The notes: generated by a model not told the origin, from the sequence alone. DNA of 64,000 nt from Salegentibacter flavus (GCF_900115145.1 NZ_FOVL01000005.1:114533-178532), one strand, 5' to 3'. Shown: positions 1-8,781, numbered from the stretch's first letter. Program-made: numbers and translations.

Positions 1-300
1 TATGAAGGCTATAGCGAAACGGCAATAGATTTGAACGTAGCCTCAGAAATGCGACAGGTAGCCGAAGACTATTTAGATAAAGCGGCAGAACATTTAAATG
101 ACGAAAAAGTTGGGAAACATCTCGCTGAAGGAGATACAGCGCGGACGCTCCTGGATTATGCCGACGAATGGCAAGCAGATTTAATTGTTATGGGAACCCA
201 CAGCCACTCTTTTTTAGAGAAACTGATTATGGGAACTGTTGCGGCACAGGTATTGGAAAAAACGAAAATTCCGGTTTATATGGTTCCTGTGAAAAAATAA
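1..300 (+). CDS. Universal stress protein, C-terminal part (5' end outside window)
   Basis: The frame is open from base 1, so the start lies upstream; about 99 residues are visible. They form the C-terminal half of a UspA-type domain: a HLAEGDTARTLLDYADEWQADLIVMGTH-like strand-helix unit followed by the nucleotide loop and a final strand KIPVYMVP. The usual ATP-binding loop is G-x2-G-x9-G(S/T). Here it reads GTHS, nine residues, then GT, so the second glycine is serine. ATP binding could be weakened, but this is inference. The protein is cytosolic and its stress role is known only at family level. No terminator was recognised after the stop. Confidence 0.85.
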   Translation, partial: YEGYSETAIDLNVASEMRQVAEDYLDKAAEHLNDEKVGKHLAEGDTARTLLDYADEWQADLIVMGTHSHSFLEKLIMGTVAAQVLEKTKIPVYMVPVKK

Positions 301-408
301 TCTCCTTTTCTCTCGCGTTTTAGAGCAACTTTTTCCTGCTGAAGTCCTGAAGAGTTGATTTTATAAGTATAAAATACGTTTTAATTAGGAAAAGCTGTAG
401 CCAGGCAT

Positions 409-416
409 TAATTTTG
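409..416 (+). promoter_or_regulatory. Candidate -7 element (TAATTTTG) for the cold-shock gene
   Basis: TAATTTTG fits the Bacteroidetes -7 consensus TAnnTTTG and lies about 165 bases before the cold-shock start codon. No clear -33 TTTG is visible. A leader this long is common for cold-shock mRNAs, which are controlled by 5'UTR structure. The rest of the 301-579 gap holds no other recognisable feature. Confidence 0.35.
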
Positions 417-579
417 CATACTAAGAAATATGTTGCAATAGTTGTATTTCCGGTTTTAAATCCTTATAATATTTCTATTGTATCGTAAAGCAGCTTTCAG
501 GTTAAACCTTACCTGGGAAATTGCTTTGGAGAAGAAAACAAGTTTCAAACAATTAATAATCAATAGGTAGTTAAAACGA

Positions 580-1020
580 ATGGCAAAATCGCAACAAACA
601 TTTAATAAAATAGAAAAAGAGAAAAAACGTTTAAAAAAGCGGGAAGAGAAAAAGAAGAAGAAGGTTGAACGCAAAGCTTCTAATTCTGATAGTCCTGAAT
701 TCGCTTATGTAGATCAGTATGGAAATCTTACCGATACTCCCCCAGATCCTGATCAAAAAGTAGAAGTAGATGCCGAAAGCATTGAAATTGGTGTGCCTAA
801 AAAAGAGGATATGCCAGAGGAAGATCCGCAAAGGGAAGGAAAAGTTTCCTTTTTTGATCATTCTAAAGGCTTTGGTTTCATTTTGGATACCCAAACCCAG
901 GAAAAATATTTTGTCCATATAAGTGGCACCCTCGAAGATATCGATGAAAATGACAAAGTTTCTTTTGAACTTGAAAGAGGCATGAAAGGAATGAATGCCG
1001 TAAAAGTCAAAAAGATATAA
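580..1020 (+). CDS. Cold-shock domain protein with basic N-terminal extension
   Basis: 146 residues, about twice the length of a plain CspA. Residues 1-32 are an almost uninterrupted Lys/Glu/Arg coiled-coil-like tail, 33-83 are acidic and low complexity, and 85-146 are the cold-shock domain. RNP1 is KGFGFI (96-101) and RNP2 is YFVHI (110-114), the surface that binds single-stranded RNA or DNA. The family role is an RNA chaperone that melts structured mRNA in the cold. A DEAD-box helicase follows 131 bases downstream, a logical functional partner, but a strong hairpin terminator separates them. A long leader suggests post-transcriptional control. Start ATG at 580 follows an A-rich stretch. Confidence 0.9.
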   Translation: MAKSQQTFNKIEKEKKRLKKREEKKKKKVERKASNSDSPEFAYVDQYGNLTDTPPDPDQKVEVDAESIEIGVPKKEDMPEEDPQREGKVSFFDHSKGFGFILDTQTQEKYFVHISGTLEDIDENDKVSFELERGMKGMNAVKVKKI

Positions 1021-1033
1021 TTTCAATTCTAAG

Positions 1034-1078
1034 GCTTCGGTATTAAACAGCTTGTTTTACCGAAGCTTCTTTATTTTT
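1034..1078 (+). terminator. Rho-independent terminator after the cold-shock gene
   Basis: GCTTCGGTA (1034-1042) pairs perfectly with TACCGAAGC (1058-1066) around a 15-base loop and is followed by TTCTTTATTTTT. It ends the cold-shock transcript before the helicase gene. Confidence 0.75.
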
Positions 1079-1151
1079 AGGCTATTAATCAGCCTGTTAC
1101 TCCCAGGAGCCGGATTTTGCACTTTCCGGTTATCCCCATTTTATATATTTC

Positions 1152-2474
1152 ATGCAAAGAATAAAAAAGAATCATCAGGAGATCCTGACCAAGCTCGGTA
1201 TATCTGAACTTAATCCTATGCAAAAGAAGGCGCATAAGGTAATCATGGAACAAAAAGATACCGTTCTTCTATCTCCTACCGGAACCGGAAAAACCCTTGG
1301 TTTCTTATTGCCCTTATTAGAATTATTGGATCCTGACCTTGATCAGGTCCAGGCTATCATTTTGGTGCCGTCAAGGGAACTTGCCATCCAAATAGAGCAG
1401 GTAACACGGGAAATAGGTTCAGGCTTTAAAACCAATGCCGTTTATGGGGGTCGCGCATTTGCTAAAGATAAAACAGAATTAAATCATCCGCCCGCAATTC
1501 TCATTGGTACCCCGGGTCGTGTTGCCGACCATATCAGGAGAAATACATTTTCCGTAGAAGAGATTAAAACCTTAATTCTGGATGAATTCGATAAATCCCT
1601 GGAGGTAGGATTTATGACTGAAATGAGTGAGATTATTGAGAGTTTAACCAACCTGGAAAAACGTATTTTAACCTCTGCAACCCAGGAAATTGAAATCCCA
1701 AAATTCGCCGGAGTTAAGGAACCAAAAGTATTGAATTATCTGGAAGGAGGGGAGTCACAACTTGAGATCAAAACGATAGCTGTGCCGGGACGTAATAAAC
1801 TCCCCGGACTCAAAAAACTTATCAATCAAAACCCGGAAGCTACCGGAATAGTTTTCTGTAATTTTAAAGATAGCATCGCAGAAGTCAGTGATTTTTTGAA
1901 TAAAAACAAAATCTCTCACGCATGTTTTTTTGGGGGAATGGAACAAAAAGACAGGGAAAGAGCCCTAATTAAATTCCGTAACGGGAGTCACAGAATAATT
2001 ATCGCTACCGATCTTGCGGCACGCGGCATAGATGTGCCGGAAATCGATTTTATAATACATTATCAACTTCCATTTAAAAATCAGGAGTTCACCCATAGAA
2101 ATGGAAGAACCGCCCGGATGAACTCCGAAGGTATTGCTTATGTTTTGCACGGTGAAAATGAGAAATTACCAGAGTTTATTATACCGAATCAGCATAAATG
2201 GGAGCGAGGTGCTTCGGTTGAAAGTACAGCAAAAGCCTTTTCTGAACAAATTACTCTATTTATTTCCGGAGGAAGAAAGGATAAGATTTCAAAAGGTGAT
2301 ATAGCTGGTTTATTCCTGAAACAGGGACAGCTTGAAAAAGAGGAACTTGGTCTTATAGAGCTAAAGCAGGACTGTGCATTCGTTGCTGTACCTGAGCAAA
2401 AAGCTGAAGAACTTATAGCTTCGCTTAATAACTCAAAACTCAAGAAGAAAAAAGTAAGAATACGTTACGTTTAA
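1152..2474 (+). CDS. DEAD-box ATP-dependent RNA helicase (DbpA-like C-terminal RNA-binding domain)
   Basis: 440 residues with the helicase motifs in order: Q-type motif around NPMQKKA (21-27), Walker A SPTGTGKT (41-48), PSRELA, GTPGR, motif II DEFD (144-147), SAT (175-177), motif [11 protein letters not shown] (285-294) and motif [10 protein letters not shown] (315-322). Residues about 367-440 match a DbpA-type RRM (GDIAGLF ... GLIEL ... CAFVAVP ... KKVRIRYV), which in DbpA targets 23S rRNA during large-subunit assembly. Motif II has Phe where Ala is usual, and motif VI ends TAR rather than TGR. These look like lineage variants because the ATP-binding Asp and Glu are kept. Likely role: RNA remodelling or ribosome assembly, with the upstream cold-shock gene. 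Confidence 0.93.
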   Translation: MQRIKKNHQEILTKLGISELNPMQKKAHKVIMEQKDTVLLSPTGTGKTLGFLLPLLELLDPDLDQVQAIILVPSRELAIQIEQVTREIGSGFKTNAVYGGRAFAKDKTELNHPPAILIGTPGRVADHIRRNTFSVEEIKTLILDEFDKSLEVGFMTEMSEIIESLTNLEKRILTSATQEIEIPKFAGVKEPKVLNYLEGGESQLEIKTIAVPGRNKLPGLKKLINQNPEATGIVFCNFKDSIAEVSDFLNKNKISHACFFGGMEQKDRERALIKFRNGSHRIIIATDLAARGIDVPEIDFIIHYQLPFKNQEFTHRNGRTARMNSEGIAYVLHGENEKLPEFIIPNQHKWERGASVESTAKAFSEQITLFISGGRKDKISKGDIAGLFLKQGQLEKEELGLIELKQDCAFVAVPEQKAEELIASLNNSKLKKKKVRIRYV

Positions 2475-2506
2475 TAAACTTATCTTTAATTCTATTGCAT
2501 ATAATT

Positions 2507-2722
2507 ATGGAAAGCCGCCAGCCAAATAACCCGCTTCACGGAGTAAAACTTGCCGAAATTCTGGAATTTCTGGTGAACCGCTATGGCTGGGAAGAACTGG
2601 GAAAGAGAATAAATATTAAGTGTTTCACCCAGGATCCTTCTATAAAATCCAGTCTAAAATTCTTACGAAAAACGCCCTGGGCAAGAACCAAGGTAGAGAA
2701 CTTATATCTCGATTCGCGTTAG
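2507..2722 (+). CDS. VF530 family DNA-binding protein
   Basis: 71 residues from ATG 2507. An in-frame TTG at 2495 would add four residues but has nothing to recommend it. The family pattern is clear: [13 protein letters not shown] near the start, [10 protein letters not shown] in the middle, then [22 protein letters not shown] toward the end. Structural work on the Vibrio fischeri founder gave the family name and a DNA-binding assignment; cellular role is unknown. It starts 32 bases after the helicase stop, so co-transcription is likely. The frame after its stop stays open and encodes a decayed RRM fragment (see next entry). Confidence 0.88.
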   Translation: MESRQPNNPLHGVKLAEILEFLVNRYGWEELGKRINIKCFTQDPSIKSSLKFLRKTPWARTKVENLYLDSR

Positions 2723-2734
2723 GCTTATTTGCAA

Positions 2735-2878
2735 AATATCACTACCAGGAGGAAAAATATTACTTTCGGTTACGTTAGATTAGACTGTGCTTTTGTTGAC
2801 GTAACGACTTTTAGGGCTGGTAATCTAATAGAGTGGCTGAATAACAGTCTTTTAAGAGGGAAGAAAGAAAGAATATAA
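2735..2878 (+). pseudogene. Decayed second copy of the helicase C-terminal RNA-binding domain
   Basis: In the frame of the VF530 gene, directly after its stop, translation gives ITTRRKNITFGYVRL, then DCAFVDVTTFRAGNLIEWLN, then NSLLRGKKERI and a stop at 2876-2878. It aligns with the end of the DEAD-box protein upstream ([20 protein letters not shown] then [11 protein letters not shown]): DCAFV-V, A..LI..LNNS and KK.RI are shared, and the DNA is also similar (GACTGTGC then TTTGTTG against ATTCGTTG). The first half of the RRM is missing; ITTRRKNI could correspond to ISGGRKDKI joined by a deletion to GLIEL. There is no start codon in a useful place. Most likely this is the relic of a tandem duplication of the helicase 3' end into which or before which the VF530 gene lies. 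Confidence 0.6.
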
Positions 2879-3022
2879 CATAATATTTTTTTAGCGAACC
2901 AACCATACTGGCTCAAAATACAGGAAATTCAGTATAAGGGAACAAGTCATATAAGATTAACTTGAACTGTTTTAAGTAGTAGTTACTTAGAATGAAGTTA
3001 ATTCCTTAAAAAACCTGTAACC

Positions 3023-3484
3023 ATGAAAACATTATTTCAATCATTTAAAACTAAAATTTTACTGTTGTCTTTGACTTTTCTGGCTACGGTAACGCTCTTT
3101 GCTCAGGAACCATTTGAAGATTCTGTTGTAATTACCAAAACCGATAATAATTTGCAATGGGGACCTTGTCCGGAATTTATGCCAGCCGGTTGCGGGATAG
3201 CAGTCTTACACGGGGATCCCGGCAAAAAGAATGCTGATATTTTTTTTAAAGTACCTGCAAATACCCAAATTCCTAATCACAAACATACTTCAGCGGAGCG
3301 TATGGTTTTGGTTTCAGGGGAATTGGAAGTTACTTACGAAGGTGAAGATTCCCAAGTCTTAAAAGAAGGCACTTATGCTTACGGGCCGGCACAGAAACCA
3401 CATTCGGCTAAATGCGGAGATTCACCTTGCGTACTATTTATTGCATTTGAGGAACCCGTAGATGCTTTTGCAGTAGAAGAATAA
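3023..3484 (+). CDS. Secreted cupin-domain protein
   Basis: 153 residues. Residues 1-27 are a signal peptide (basic start, hydrophobic ILLLSLTFLATVTLFA, then QEP), so the protein is exported. The rest is one cupin barrel: NHKHTSAERM supplies the two His and Glu of the first metal motif, and PHSAKC near residue 134 supplies the last His. Four cysteines (CPEFMPAGC and CGDSPC) form two close pairs that could be disulfides in the periplasm. It resembles the ChrR-type anti-sigma cupin or DUF4437-like sensors, but no enzyme activity can be named. It is flanked by gaps of about 300 bases on both sides, so it is probably a single-gene transcript. Confidence 0.8.
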   Translation: MKTLFQSFKTKILLLSLTFLATVTLFAQEPFEDSVVITKTDNNLQWGPCPEFMPAGCGIAVLHGDPGKKNADIFFKVPANTQIPNHKHTSAERMVLVSGELEVTYEGEDSQVLKEGTYAYGPAQKPHSAKCGDSPCVLFIAFEEPVDAFAVEE

Positions 3485-3791
3485 GATTTTATCACTTAGC
3501 GATCTTATAAAGCTGATTATTTCTTCCAGATTGGCCCAAAAGAGCGTTATCAGGAAGAATCTACGCTGTATTATCAGCTTTTACTATATCACATAAATTG
3601 ACCTATAATTTACATTATGTAAAATAGAATAATTGAGACCACTTCCAATGTTTACCCCTCTTAAACTTCGCACTTATCCTCTATATCTAAATTTTTCCAA
3701 AATTTAAGCATAATACCTGTGAGCGATATATAATTATTGTAATTTCAATTTCACACTGAAATTAATCAACCTATAATTAAATCTGATTTCT
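3485..3791. other. Intergenic region of 307 bases with one short dyad
   Basis: No coding pattern was seen. TTTACAT-T-ATGTAAA at 3609-3623 is a perfect 7-bp dyad and could be an operator for the downstream CDF transporter. This is a weak inference because AT-rich dyads arise easily by chance. Confidence 0.3.
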
Positions 3792-4706
3792 ATGGCAGGC
3801 GGATCTAAAATCGCAATTTATGGTGCCATTGGCGCTAATACTCTTATAGCAATCAGCAAATTTACAGCAGCATTTTTCACAGGAAGTTCTGCAATGCTTG
3901 CTGAAGGTATTCACTCCCTGGTAGATACCGGAAATGGTTTACTGCTTCTTCTCGGTATAAAACGGTCCAAACAGGAACCAGATAAAATGCATCCATTTGG
4001 TTATGGTAAGGAAGTATATTTCTGGAGTTTTGTGGTAAGCATCCTTATTTTTGCCCTGGGTGGCGGTTTTGCAATTTATGAAGGCATTCACGCCTTACAG
4101 GACCCTCATGTAATTGTAGATCCTACCTGGAATTATGTGGTACTGGGCGTAGCAATCATTTTTGAAGGCACCGCCTTATACCTCGCTCTTAAGACGTTTA
4201 ATAAATCACGAGCTAAGAAGACCAACATTATCAGTAGCATTGTTAAAAGTAAAGATGCTGCGACTTTTGCGGTAATCATTGAAGATACTGCGGCCCTGGC
4301 AGGTCTTCTTGTTGCAATGTTGGGTATATTTCTATCCCAACAACTTCAGAACCCCTATTTCGATGGGGCTTCCTCTATCCTTATTGGTCTAATTCTTTTA
4401 ATTGTAGCCACTTTTCTCGCCCGTGAAAGTAAAGGCCTTCTTTTAGGTGAAAGTGCCAGTCCAGACGTAATGGTTTCCCTGGAAAAAATATTGAAAAGAA
4501 ACATTAACATTAAAGATTGGGCTGTTCCTCAAACCATGCACTTTGGTCCTGAAAGCATATTTGCAGTCATTGAGATAGAACTGGCCGATGATATCAAACT
4601 TCTTCAGGCAGAACAAACAATGGAAAGTCTACGTTTGGAAATTAAAAATAAAATCCCACAGATTAATCAGGTAGTTATTCAAACTACCAATGAGATCAAG
4701 GAATAA
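3792..4706 (+). CDS. Cation diffusion facilitator (CDF) metal transporter
   Basis: 304 residues with about six transmembrane segments in residues 8-212 and a cytosolic C-terminal domain (about 213-304). The first metal-site helix reads AEGIHSLVDTGN (His and Asp spaced as in HxxxD), followed by the family signature HPFGYGKEVYFWSF. The second site helix is EDTAALAG, so the usual His of TM5 is Glu, as in the SLC30A9/ZnT9-like branch. The family exports divalent metals (Zn, Fe, Co or Mn) by proton exchange; the metal cannot be told from the sequence. Stands alone on the strand, 125 bases before hpf. Confidence 0.88.
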   Translation: MAGGSKIAIYGAIGANTLIAISKFTAAFFTGSSAMLAEGIHSLVDTGNGLLLLLGIKRSKQEPDKMHPFGYGKEVYFWSFVVSILIFALGGGFAIYEGIHALQDPHVIVDPTWNYVVLGVAIIFEGTALYLALKTFNKSRAKKTNIISSIVKSKDAATFAVIIEDTAALAGLLVAMLGIFLSQQLQNPYFDGASSILIGLILLIVATFLARESKGLLLGESASPDVMVSLEKILKRNINIKDWAVPQTMHFGPESIFAVIEIELADDIKLLQAEQTMESLRLEIKNKIPQINQVVIQTTNEIKE

Positions 4707-4831
4707 TTGAATTACAAACTAAATATTTAGTTATAGATAAATACCAATCATAAATCTTTGCCAAATCTACCAGAAATGCTTGTATTGTTAGTGAAATTTA
4801 TTTTTCTTGAACCTAAATTAAAAATAGAATT

Positions 4832-5131
4832 ATGGACGCAAGATTTCAATATGTTAAGATGGATAAAAGCGAAGATTTGGAGGAATTCAGCCAGAAAAAG
4901 CTTGATAAGTTAGAAGATAAATATGATTTTATTATAAGTGCTGAAGTGCATTTTAAAAAGCATGAAGTTGAAGATCCTAAAGGATATATCTGCAATATAA
5001 ATATAAGTATGCCCGGCCCTAAAATCTTTGCAGAATCGAACGAAACTTCATTTGAAGCCGCTGTGGTAGAATCTATTAAGGATATTGATCGTCAGCTTCA
5101 GAAAAGAAAAGCAAAAATGAGCACTCATTAA
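4832..5131 (+). CDS. hpf: Ribosome hibernation-promoting factor, short form
   Basis: 99 residues, the size of a short HPF/RaiA (YfiA) protein without the C-terminal dimerisation domain of long HPFs. The beta-alpha-beta-beta-beta-alpha pattern is visible, with EEFSQKKLDKLEDKYDFI as helix 1 and FEAAVVESIKDIDRQLQKRKAK as the basic final helix. The family sits in the mRNA/tRNA channel of the 30S subunit and stops translation in starved cells. Followed by a shared terminator with the convergent aconitase gene. Confidence 0.88.
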   Translation: MDARFQYVKMDKSEDLEEFSQKKLDKLEDKYDFIISAEVHFKKHEVEDPKGYICNINISMPGPKIFAESNETSFEAAVVESIKDIDRQLQKRKAKMSTH

Positions 5132-5151
5132 CCTAAGTTGTTGAATGTATT

Positions 5152-5183
5152 AAAAAAGGCCCTGAATTATCGGGGCCTTTTTT
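5152..5183. terminator. Bidirectional terminator between hpf and aconitase
   Basis: AAAAAAGGCCC (5152-5162) pairs with GGGCCTTTTTT (5173-5183) around a 10-base loop. The A and T runs make it work on both strands, which fits its place between convergent genes. Confidence 0.85.
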
Positions 5184-5197
5184 ATTTTGACTAACTG

Positions 5198-7222
5198 CTA
5201 TTTCATTTTATCCTCATAGGTTTGGTCTAAGGCTTCATCTTCTCCCAATTCCTTCTCTTCAATTCTTTCTTTAAATTCATTAATGATTCCGCCTTTAACC
5301 AGGATGTTTATCTGGCGATCACTCAAACTATGTTTTGTTTCAAACTTTACTTTATCACCGTTTGGTTTACGAATAATCACCTTAATATTATTTCGAGATA
5401 TAACATCATTACGAAGATTTTTGAAAGTAATAACATCCCCCTGCTCTATTTTATCGTAATCACTAATATCCAAAAATTCGAGCGGCAAAATTCCAAAATT
5501 AACCAGGTTTTGCCACGCAATTCGTGCATAAGAATTGGCTATTACCGCTACTTGTCCCAGGTATTTTGGTGCAATAGCAGCATGCTCCCTGCTTGAACCC
5601 TGCGCATAATTATCTTTTGCAACCACAATGTGACCGCCGTACTCGTCCTTAGATTTCATCGCACGATCATAAAAAGTATCATCAATGACTGTAAAAGAAA
5701 ATTTACTGATTTCGGGAAGATTACTCCTGAAAGGTAGAACATCTGCCCCTGCTTTCAGGATCTCATCGGTAGAAATATTATCACCCATTTTTAACAAAAC
5801 TGGCACACTGTAGTGGTCCTGCATTGGTTCAATATATGGAAGCGATTTAATATTTGGCCCCTTTTGAAGTTCGATACCTGAATTGTCCTCCGGCGGTGCT
5901 ACGAGCATTTCGGTGTTAATTATTTCCAATTCGGGATATTTAAACTTTGGATAGCTCATATTGTAAAGTTTTTCCAAATCCCGGGGATCGGTTATTTTTC
6001 CAGTTAATGCTGAAGCTGCAGCAGTTTCAGGGCTACATAAGTAAACCTGATCATCCTTAGTCCCCGATCTATCGGGGAAATTTCTTGGCATAGTCCTTAA
6101 ACTTATAGTCTTAGACGCCGGGGCCTGTCCCATCCCGATACATCCCATACACCCAGACTGGTGAAATCTCGCTCCTGCTTTTATGAGATTGGCAAAGGCC
6201 CGGTTATCTATCATATTCTGAATTACCTGTCTTGAAGTTGGGTTTATATCAAAAGAAACATCTCCACTAACAGTTTTCCCATCAACAATGGCACCTGCCA
6301 TCCAGAAATCCCTTAATCCCGGATTAGCCGAAGAACCTATTACCACCTGGCTTATCTCCTTTCCTTCTACTTCTCTAACCGGGACCACATTCCCCGGACT
6401 TGTGGGTTTGGCTATTAGAGGAACAAGTTCATCCAAAATAATTTCTTCATGAAGATCATATTCACAACCCTCATCGGCTATTAATTCTTTCCAATCTTCT
6501 TCTCTGTTCTGTGATTTTAAAAATCTACGGGTTTCCTCATCGCTCGGAAATACTGTAGTAGTGGCACCTAATTCGGCTCCCATATTGGCAATCACATGGC
6601 GATCCATCGCACTTAAGTTTTTAAGTCCGTCTCCGTAATATTCTACAACCTTCCCTACTCCACCTTTCACATCGTGACGTCGTAACATTTCCAGGATAAT
6701 GTCTTTTGCACTAACCCAGTCCGGAAGATTACCGGTTAACTTTACACCCCAAACCTTTGGCATTTTCACAAAGTATGGCTGTCCTGCAATTGCGGCGGCT
6801 ACATCCAGGCCTCCTGTACCTATGGCAAGCATACCCAGAGCACCTGCCGCGGGTGTATGGCTATCTGAGCCTACCATGGTCTTTCCCGGTTTTCCAAATC
6901 GTTCCATATGTACCGGGTGACTTACGCCGTTCCCCGGCCGGCTATACCATAATCCAAATTTTCTCGCAGCCGATTGCAAAAAAACGTGATCATCAGCATT
7001 TTTAAAATCTGTCTGCAAGAGATTGTGATCTACATATTGAACCGCTACTTCGGTTTGGGCTTTCTGAAGTCCCATAGCCTCGAGTTCTAATTGAACCAGG
7101 GTACCGGTAGCATCCTGAAGCAAGGCCTGATCTATTTTTATGCCTATCTCAGTTCCGGGTTTCATCTCCCCTTTGAGAAGATGTTCTTTTATAAGTTTCT
7201 GGGTAACATTTAAATGTGACAT
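5198..7222 (-). CDS. Aconitate hydratase, Aquifex-type (short) family
   Basis: 674 residues, shorter than the 750-900 residue AcnA/AcnB and mitochondrial types. It matches the putative aconitase branch first noted in Aquifex, which catalyses citrate/isocitrate interconversion in the TCA cycle. Visible motifs: VGSDSHTPAAG (117-127), the 4Fe-4S pair GCMGCIG (Cys358, Cys361), NFPDRSGTKDDQVYLCSPETAAAS, and in the swivel domain NYAQGSSREHAAIAP carrying substrate-binding residues. The segment that normally supplies the first cluster cysteine (GSCTN in classical aconitases) is GSSAN at 296-300, so that cysteine is Ser298. Single gene, convergent with hpf. Confidence 0.88.
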   Translation of the reverse strand: MSHLNVTQKLIKEHLLKGEMKPGTEIGIKIDQALLQDATGTLVQLELEAMGLQKAQTEVAVQYVDHNLLQTDFKNADDHVFLQSAARKFGLWYSRPGNGVSHPVHMERFGKPGKTMVGSDSHTPAAGALGMLAIGTGGLDVAAAIAGQPYFVKMPKVWGVKLTGNLPDWVSAKDIILEMLRRHDVKGGVGKVVEYYGDGLKNLSAMDRHVIANMGAELGATTTVFPSDEETRRFLKSQNREEDWKELIADEGCEYDLHEEIILDELVPLIAKPTSPGNVVPVREVEGKEISQVVIGSSANPGLRDFWMAGAIVDGKTVSGDVSFDINPTSRQVIQNMIDNRAFANLIKAGARFHQSGCMGCIGMGQAPASKTISLRTMPRNFPDRSGTKDDQVYLCSPETAAASALTGKITDPRDLEKLYNMSYPKFKYPELEIINTEMLVAPPEDNSGIELQKGPNIKSLPYIEPMQDHYSVPVLLKMGDNISTDEILKAGADVLPFRSNLPEISKFSFTVIDDTFYDRAMKSKDEYGGHIVVAKDNYAQGSSREHAAIAPKYLGQVAVIANSYARIAWQNLVNFGILPLEFLDISDYDKIEQGDVITFKNLRNDVISRNNIKVIIRKPNGDKVKFETKHSLSDRQINILVKGGIINEFKERIEEKELGEDEALDQTYEDKMK

Positions 7223-7344
7223 AGTTGGTTAATTTTATATTTCAAAATATCATTTTTCTACTAAATTAGGTGCCATTTAACAATATCTTATGGCTTGATT
7301 CTGCCTTAATCCCTTATTTTCATCTTCTAACCAATCTTTAGATC

Positions 7345-7881
7345 ATGAGTGTTATCATAAAACGGGCGCTCTTTGGGGGTGCAGTGGCTACTCTTGTTAT
7401 GGCTTCCGGTACATTTGTTCTGGGAAGGCTTTCGGGTTATGAAGCTAAGGTATTGCTGGAATCTTCTCTCTCAGGTATCAATATGCTTTGCAATACTGTT
7501 ATCTTAGGTTCATCAACCATTCTGGCTTTAATGCTAACCCTTCTAAGCCTTAGTCGGGCTGCGAATTCCAGTTTAAATAAGGAGCATTACCGACAGGTGT
7601 TGAGTATCGCTAAATATGATACTATCCTGATTATTTCAGCAGTGATAGCTTTTTTATTTCTGAATATACCTATTACCGAAAGCCAGGAAGTACCCGGGAG
7701 CTGGTACACCACAATTTATTATATAACCCTTGGCGTAGCGGCTTTGCTTGGAGGTGGTTTGATCGCCATTGTAACTATGCTATACGGAACAATAGCAAAT
7801 ATTATTTTGATCGTTGGGCTGGGGGTAACCGATCATCCTTTGGTAGATGACGATCAGGACCAGAGGGCTAGTAAAGAATAA
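7345..7881 (+). CDS. Hypothetical membrane protein with four predicted transmembrane helices
   Basis: 178 residues, unrecognised. Hydrophobic stretches at about 8-26, 46-68, 92-108 and 122-160 (the last long enough for one or two passes) suggest a small integral inner-membrane protein. A soluble loop SLSRAANSSLNKEHYRQVLS lies between helices 2 and 3, and the tail VDDDQDQRASKE is charged. No catalytic motif is visible. It is divergent from aconitase and convergent with the next gene, so it forms its own transcript. Confidence 0.65.
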   Translation: MSVIIKRALFGGAVATLVMASGTFVLGRLSGYEAKVLLESSLSGINMLCNTVILGSSTILALMLTLLSLSRAANSSLNKEHYRQVLSIAKYDTILIISAVIAFLFLNIPITESQEVPGSWYTTIYYITLGVAALLGGGLIAIVTMLYGTIANIILIVGLGVTDHPLVDDDQDQRASKE

Positions 7882-7987
7882 TGAAAATGGGGCCGCTCGA
7901 AAAATAAAACCAATACCAAACTGAATCCTGTTAGAAATTGGGAAAGGCATCACTCTATTTTTATAGCAGCCCCGGGAAACTAAAAAT

Positions 7988-8746
7988 TTAATTATTTCGG
8001 CTTAATGCATTAATAATATCGGTTTGCTGGCCTTCTTCCAGGTTAAAACCAGGCTTTCCTTTCCTCGGAAATAAATAACTGAACGGTTCTCTAAATGCAC
8101 TCCAGCTTTCGGCAAGACCAAAATCGTCATTTTTCTTTTTCATTTCAGGACGCTTAAAAGTATTGAGATCTGAATCGTAGGGTGAACCTTCAGCATCATC
8201 ACCGGTAAATAACATTCCGTCGTTTATTTCAGAATAAAGAATAACAGATGCTCCTCCATTACCGGGAAGATCAAATACCTTAAGACCAAAATCCTTCAAG
8301 ACATTCTCTCTGGCGGTTATATCCTTTGTTCTATAGTCATCTTTGAAATTCTTCCTGGGATGCGCAAATATAGCAGCACCTCCGGCATCTTCAGAAATTG
8401 TTTTCAAATCGGCATATGCGCTCTTCATAATTTCGTCACAGGTAATTAAAATTCCCTTAATTCGGTATCCATCGGTTACCAGTTTTTTCACCGCATCTTT
8501 AGTAGATTTTTCAACTACATCAATCAGGATAATATCCTGGCGGTTAATATGCCTGATCGCATACCCTTGATTGTGACTCCCGTTAATCTTCTCTCCTTTA
8601 ATAATAAAGGTGTCTGGTATTAGTTTGTGGAATTTTCCTGGTTCCGCCTTTTCAATAAATTCGGCAGACTGGCTGTTAAGCACCTCCATTTTATCAACTG
8701 TCTTCATAAATTCTTGGGATTTTAAATTAGTGGTATTAAGATACAA
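7988..8746 (-). CDS. Degenerate metallo-beta-lactamase-fold protein
   Basis: 252 residues, or 239 if translation begins at the internal ATG (8707, MKTVDKME). The order of elements follows the MBL fold: strand IILIDVVEKST, GILITCDEIMKSAYADLKTI where HxHxDH would be, AAIFAHPRKNF, DLPGNGGAS in the place of the GHTPGS loop, and LFTGDDAEG keeping only the late GD. Most metal-binding histidines are therefore absent, so hydrolase activity is unlikely. It begins 35 bases after the phosphopantetheinyl transferase stop on the same strand and may be the last gene of the polyketide operon or an independent gene. Function unknown. Confidence 0.6.
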   Translation of the reverse strand: MYLNTTNLKSQEFMKTVDKMEVLNSQSAEFIEKAEPGKFHKLIPDTFIIKGEKINGSHNQGYAIRHINRQDIILIDVVEKSTKDAVKKLVTDGYRIKGILITCDEIMKSAYADLKTISEDAGGAAIFAHPRKNFKDDYRTKDITARENVLKDFGLKVFDLPGNGGASVILYSEINDGMLFTGDDAEGSPYDSDLNTFKRPEMKKKNDDFGLAESWSAFREPFSYLFPRKGKPGFNLEEGQQTDIINALSRNN

Positions 8747-8781
8747 ATCCAGCCCTTTTTCAACAAGCCTTTAAGAAGGGT

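Noticed and set aside
456..1026. Minus-strand frames opposite the cold-shock gene
   Set aside because: Compositional shadows: Phe/Leu-rich translations of the Lys-rich coding strand.
7882..7987. GGGGCCGC and GCAGCCCC as a terminator between convergent genes
   Set aside because: Arms are about 70 bases apart with a mismatch and no T tract.
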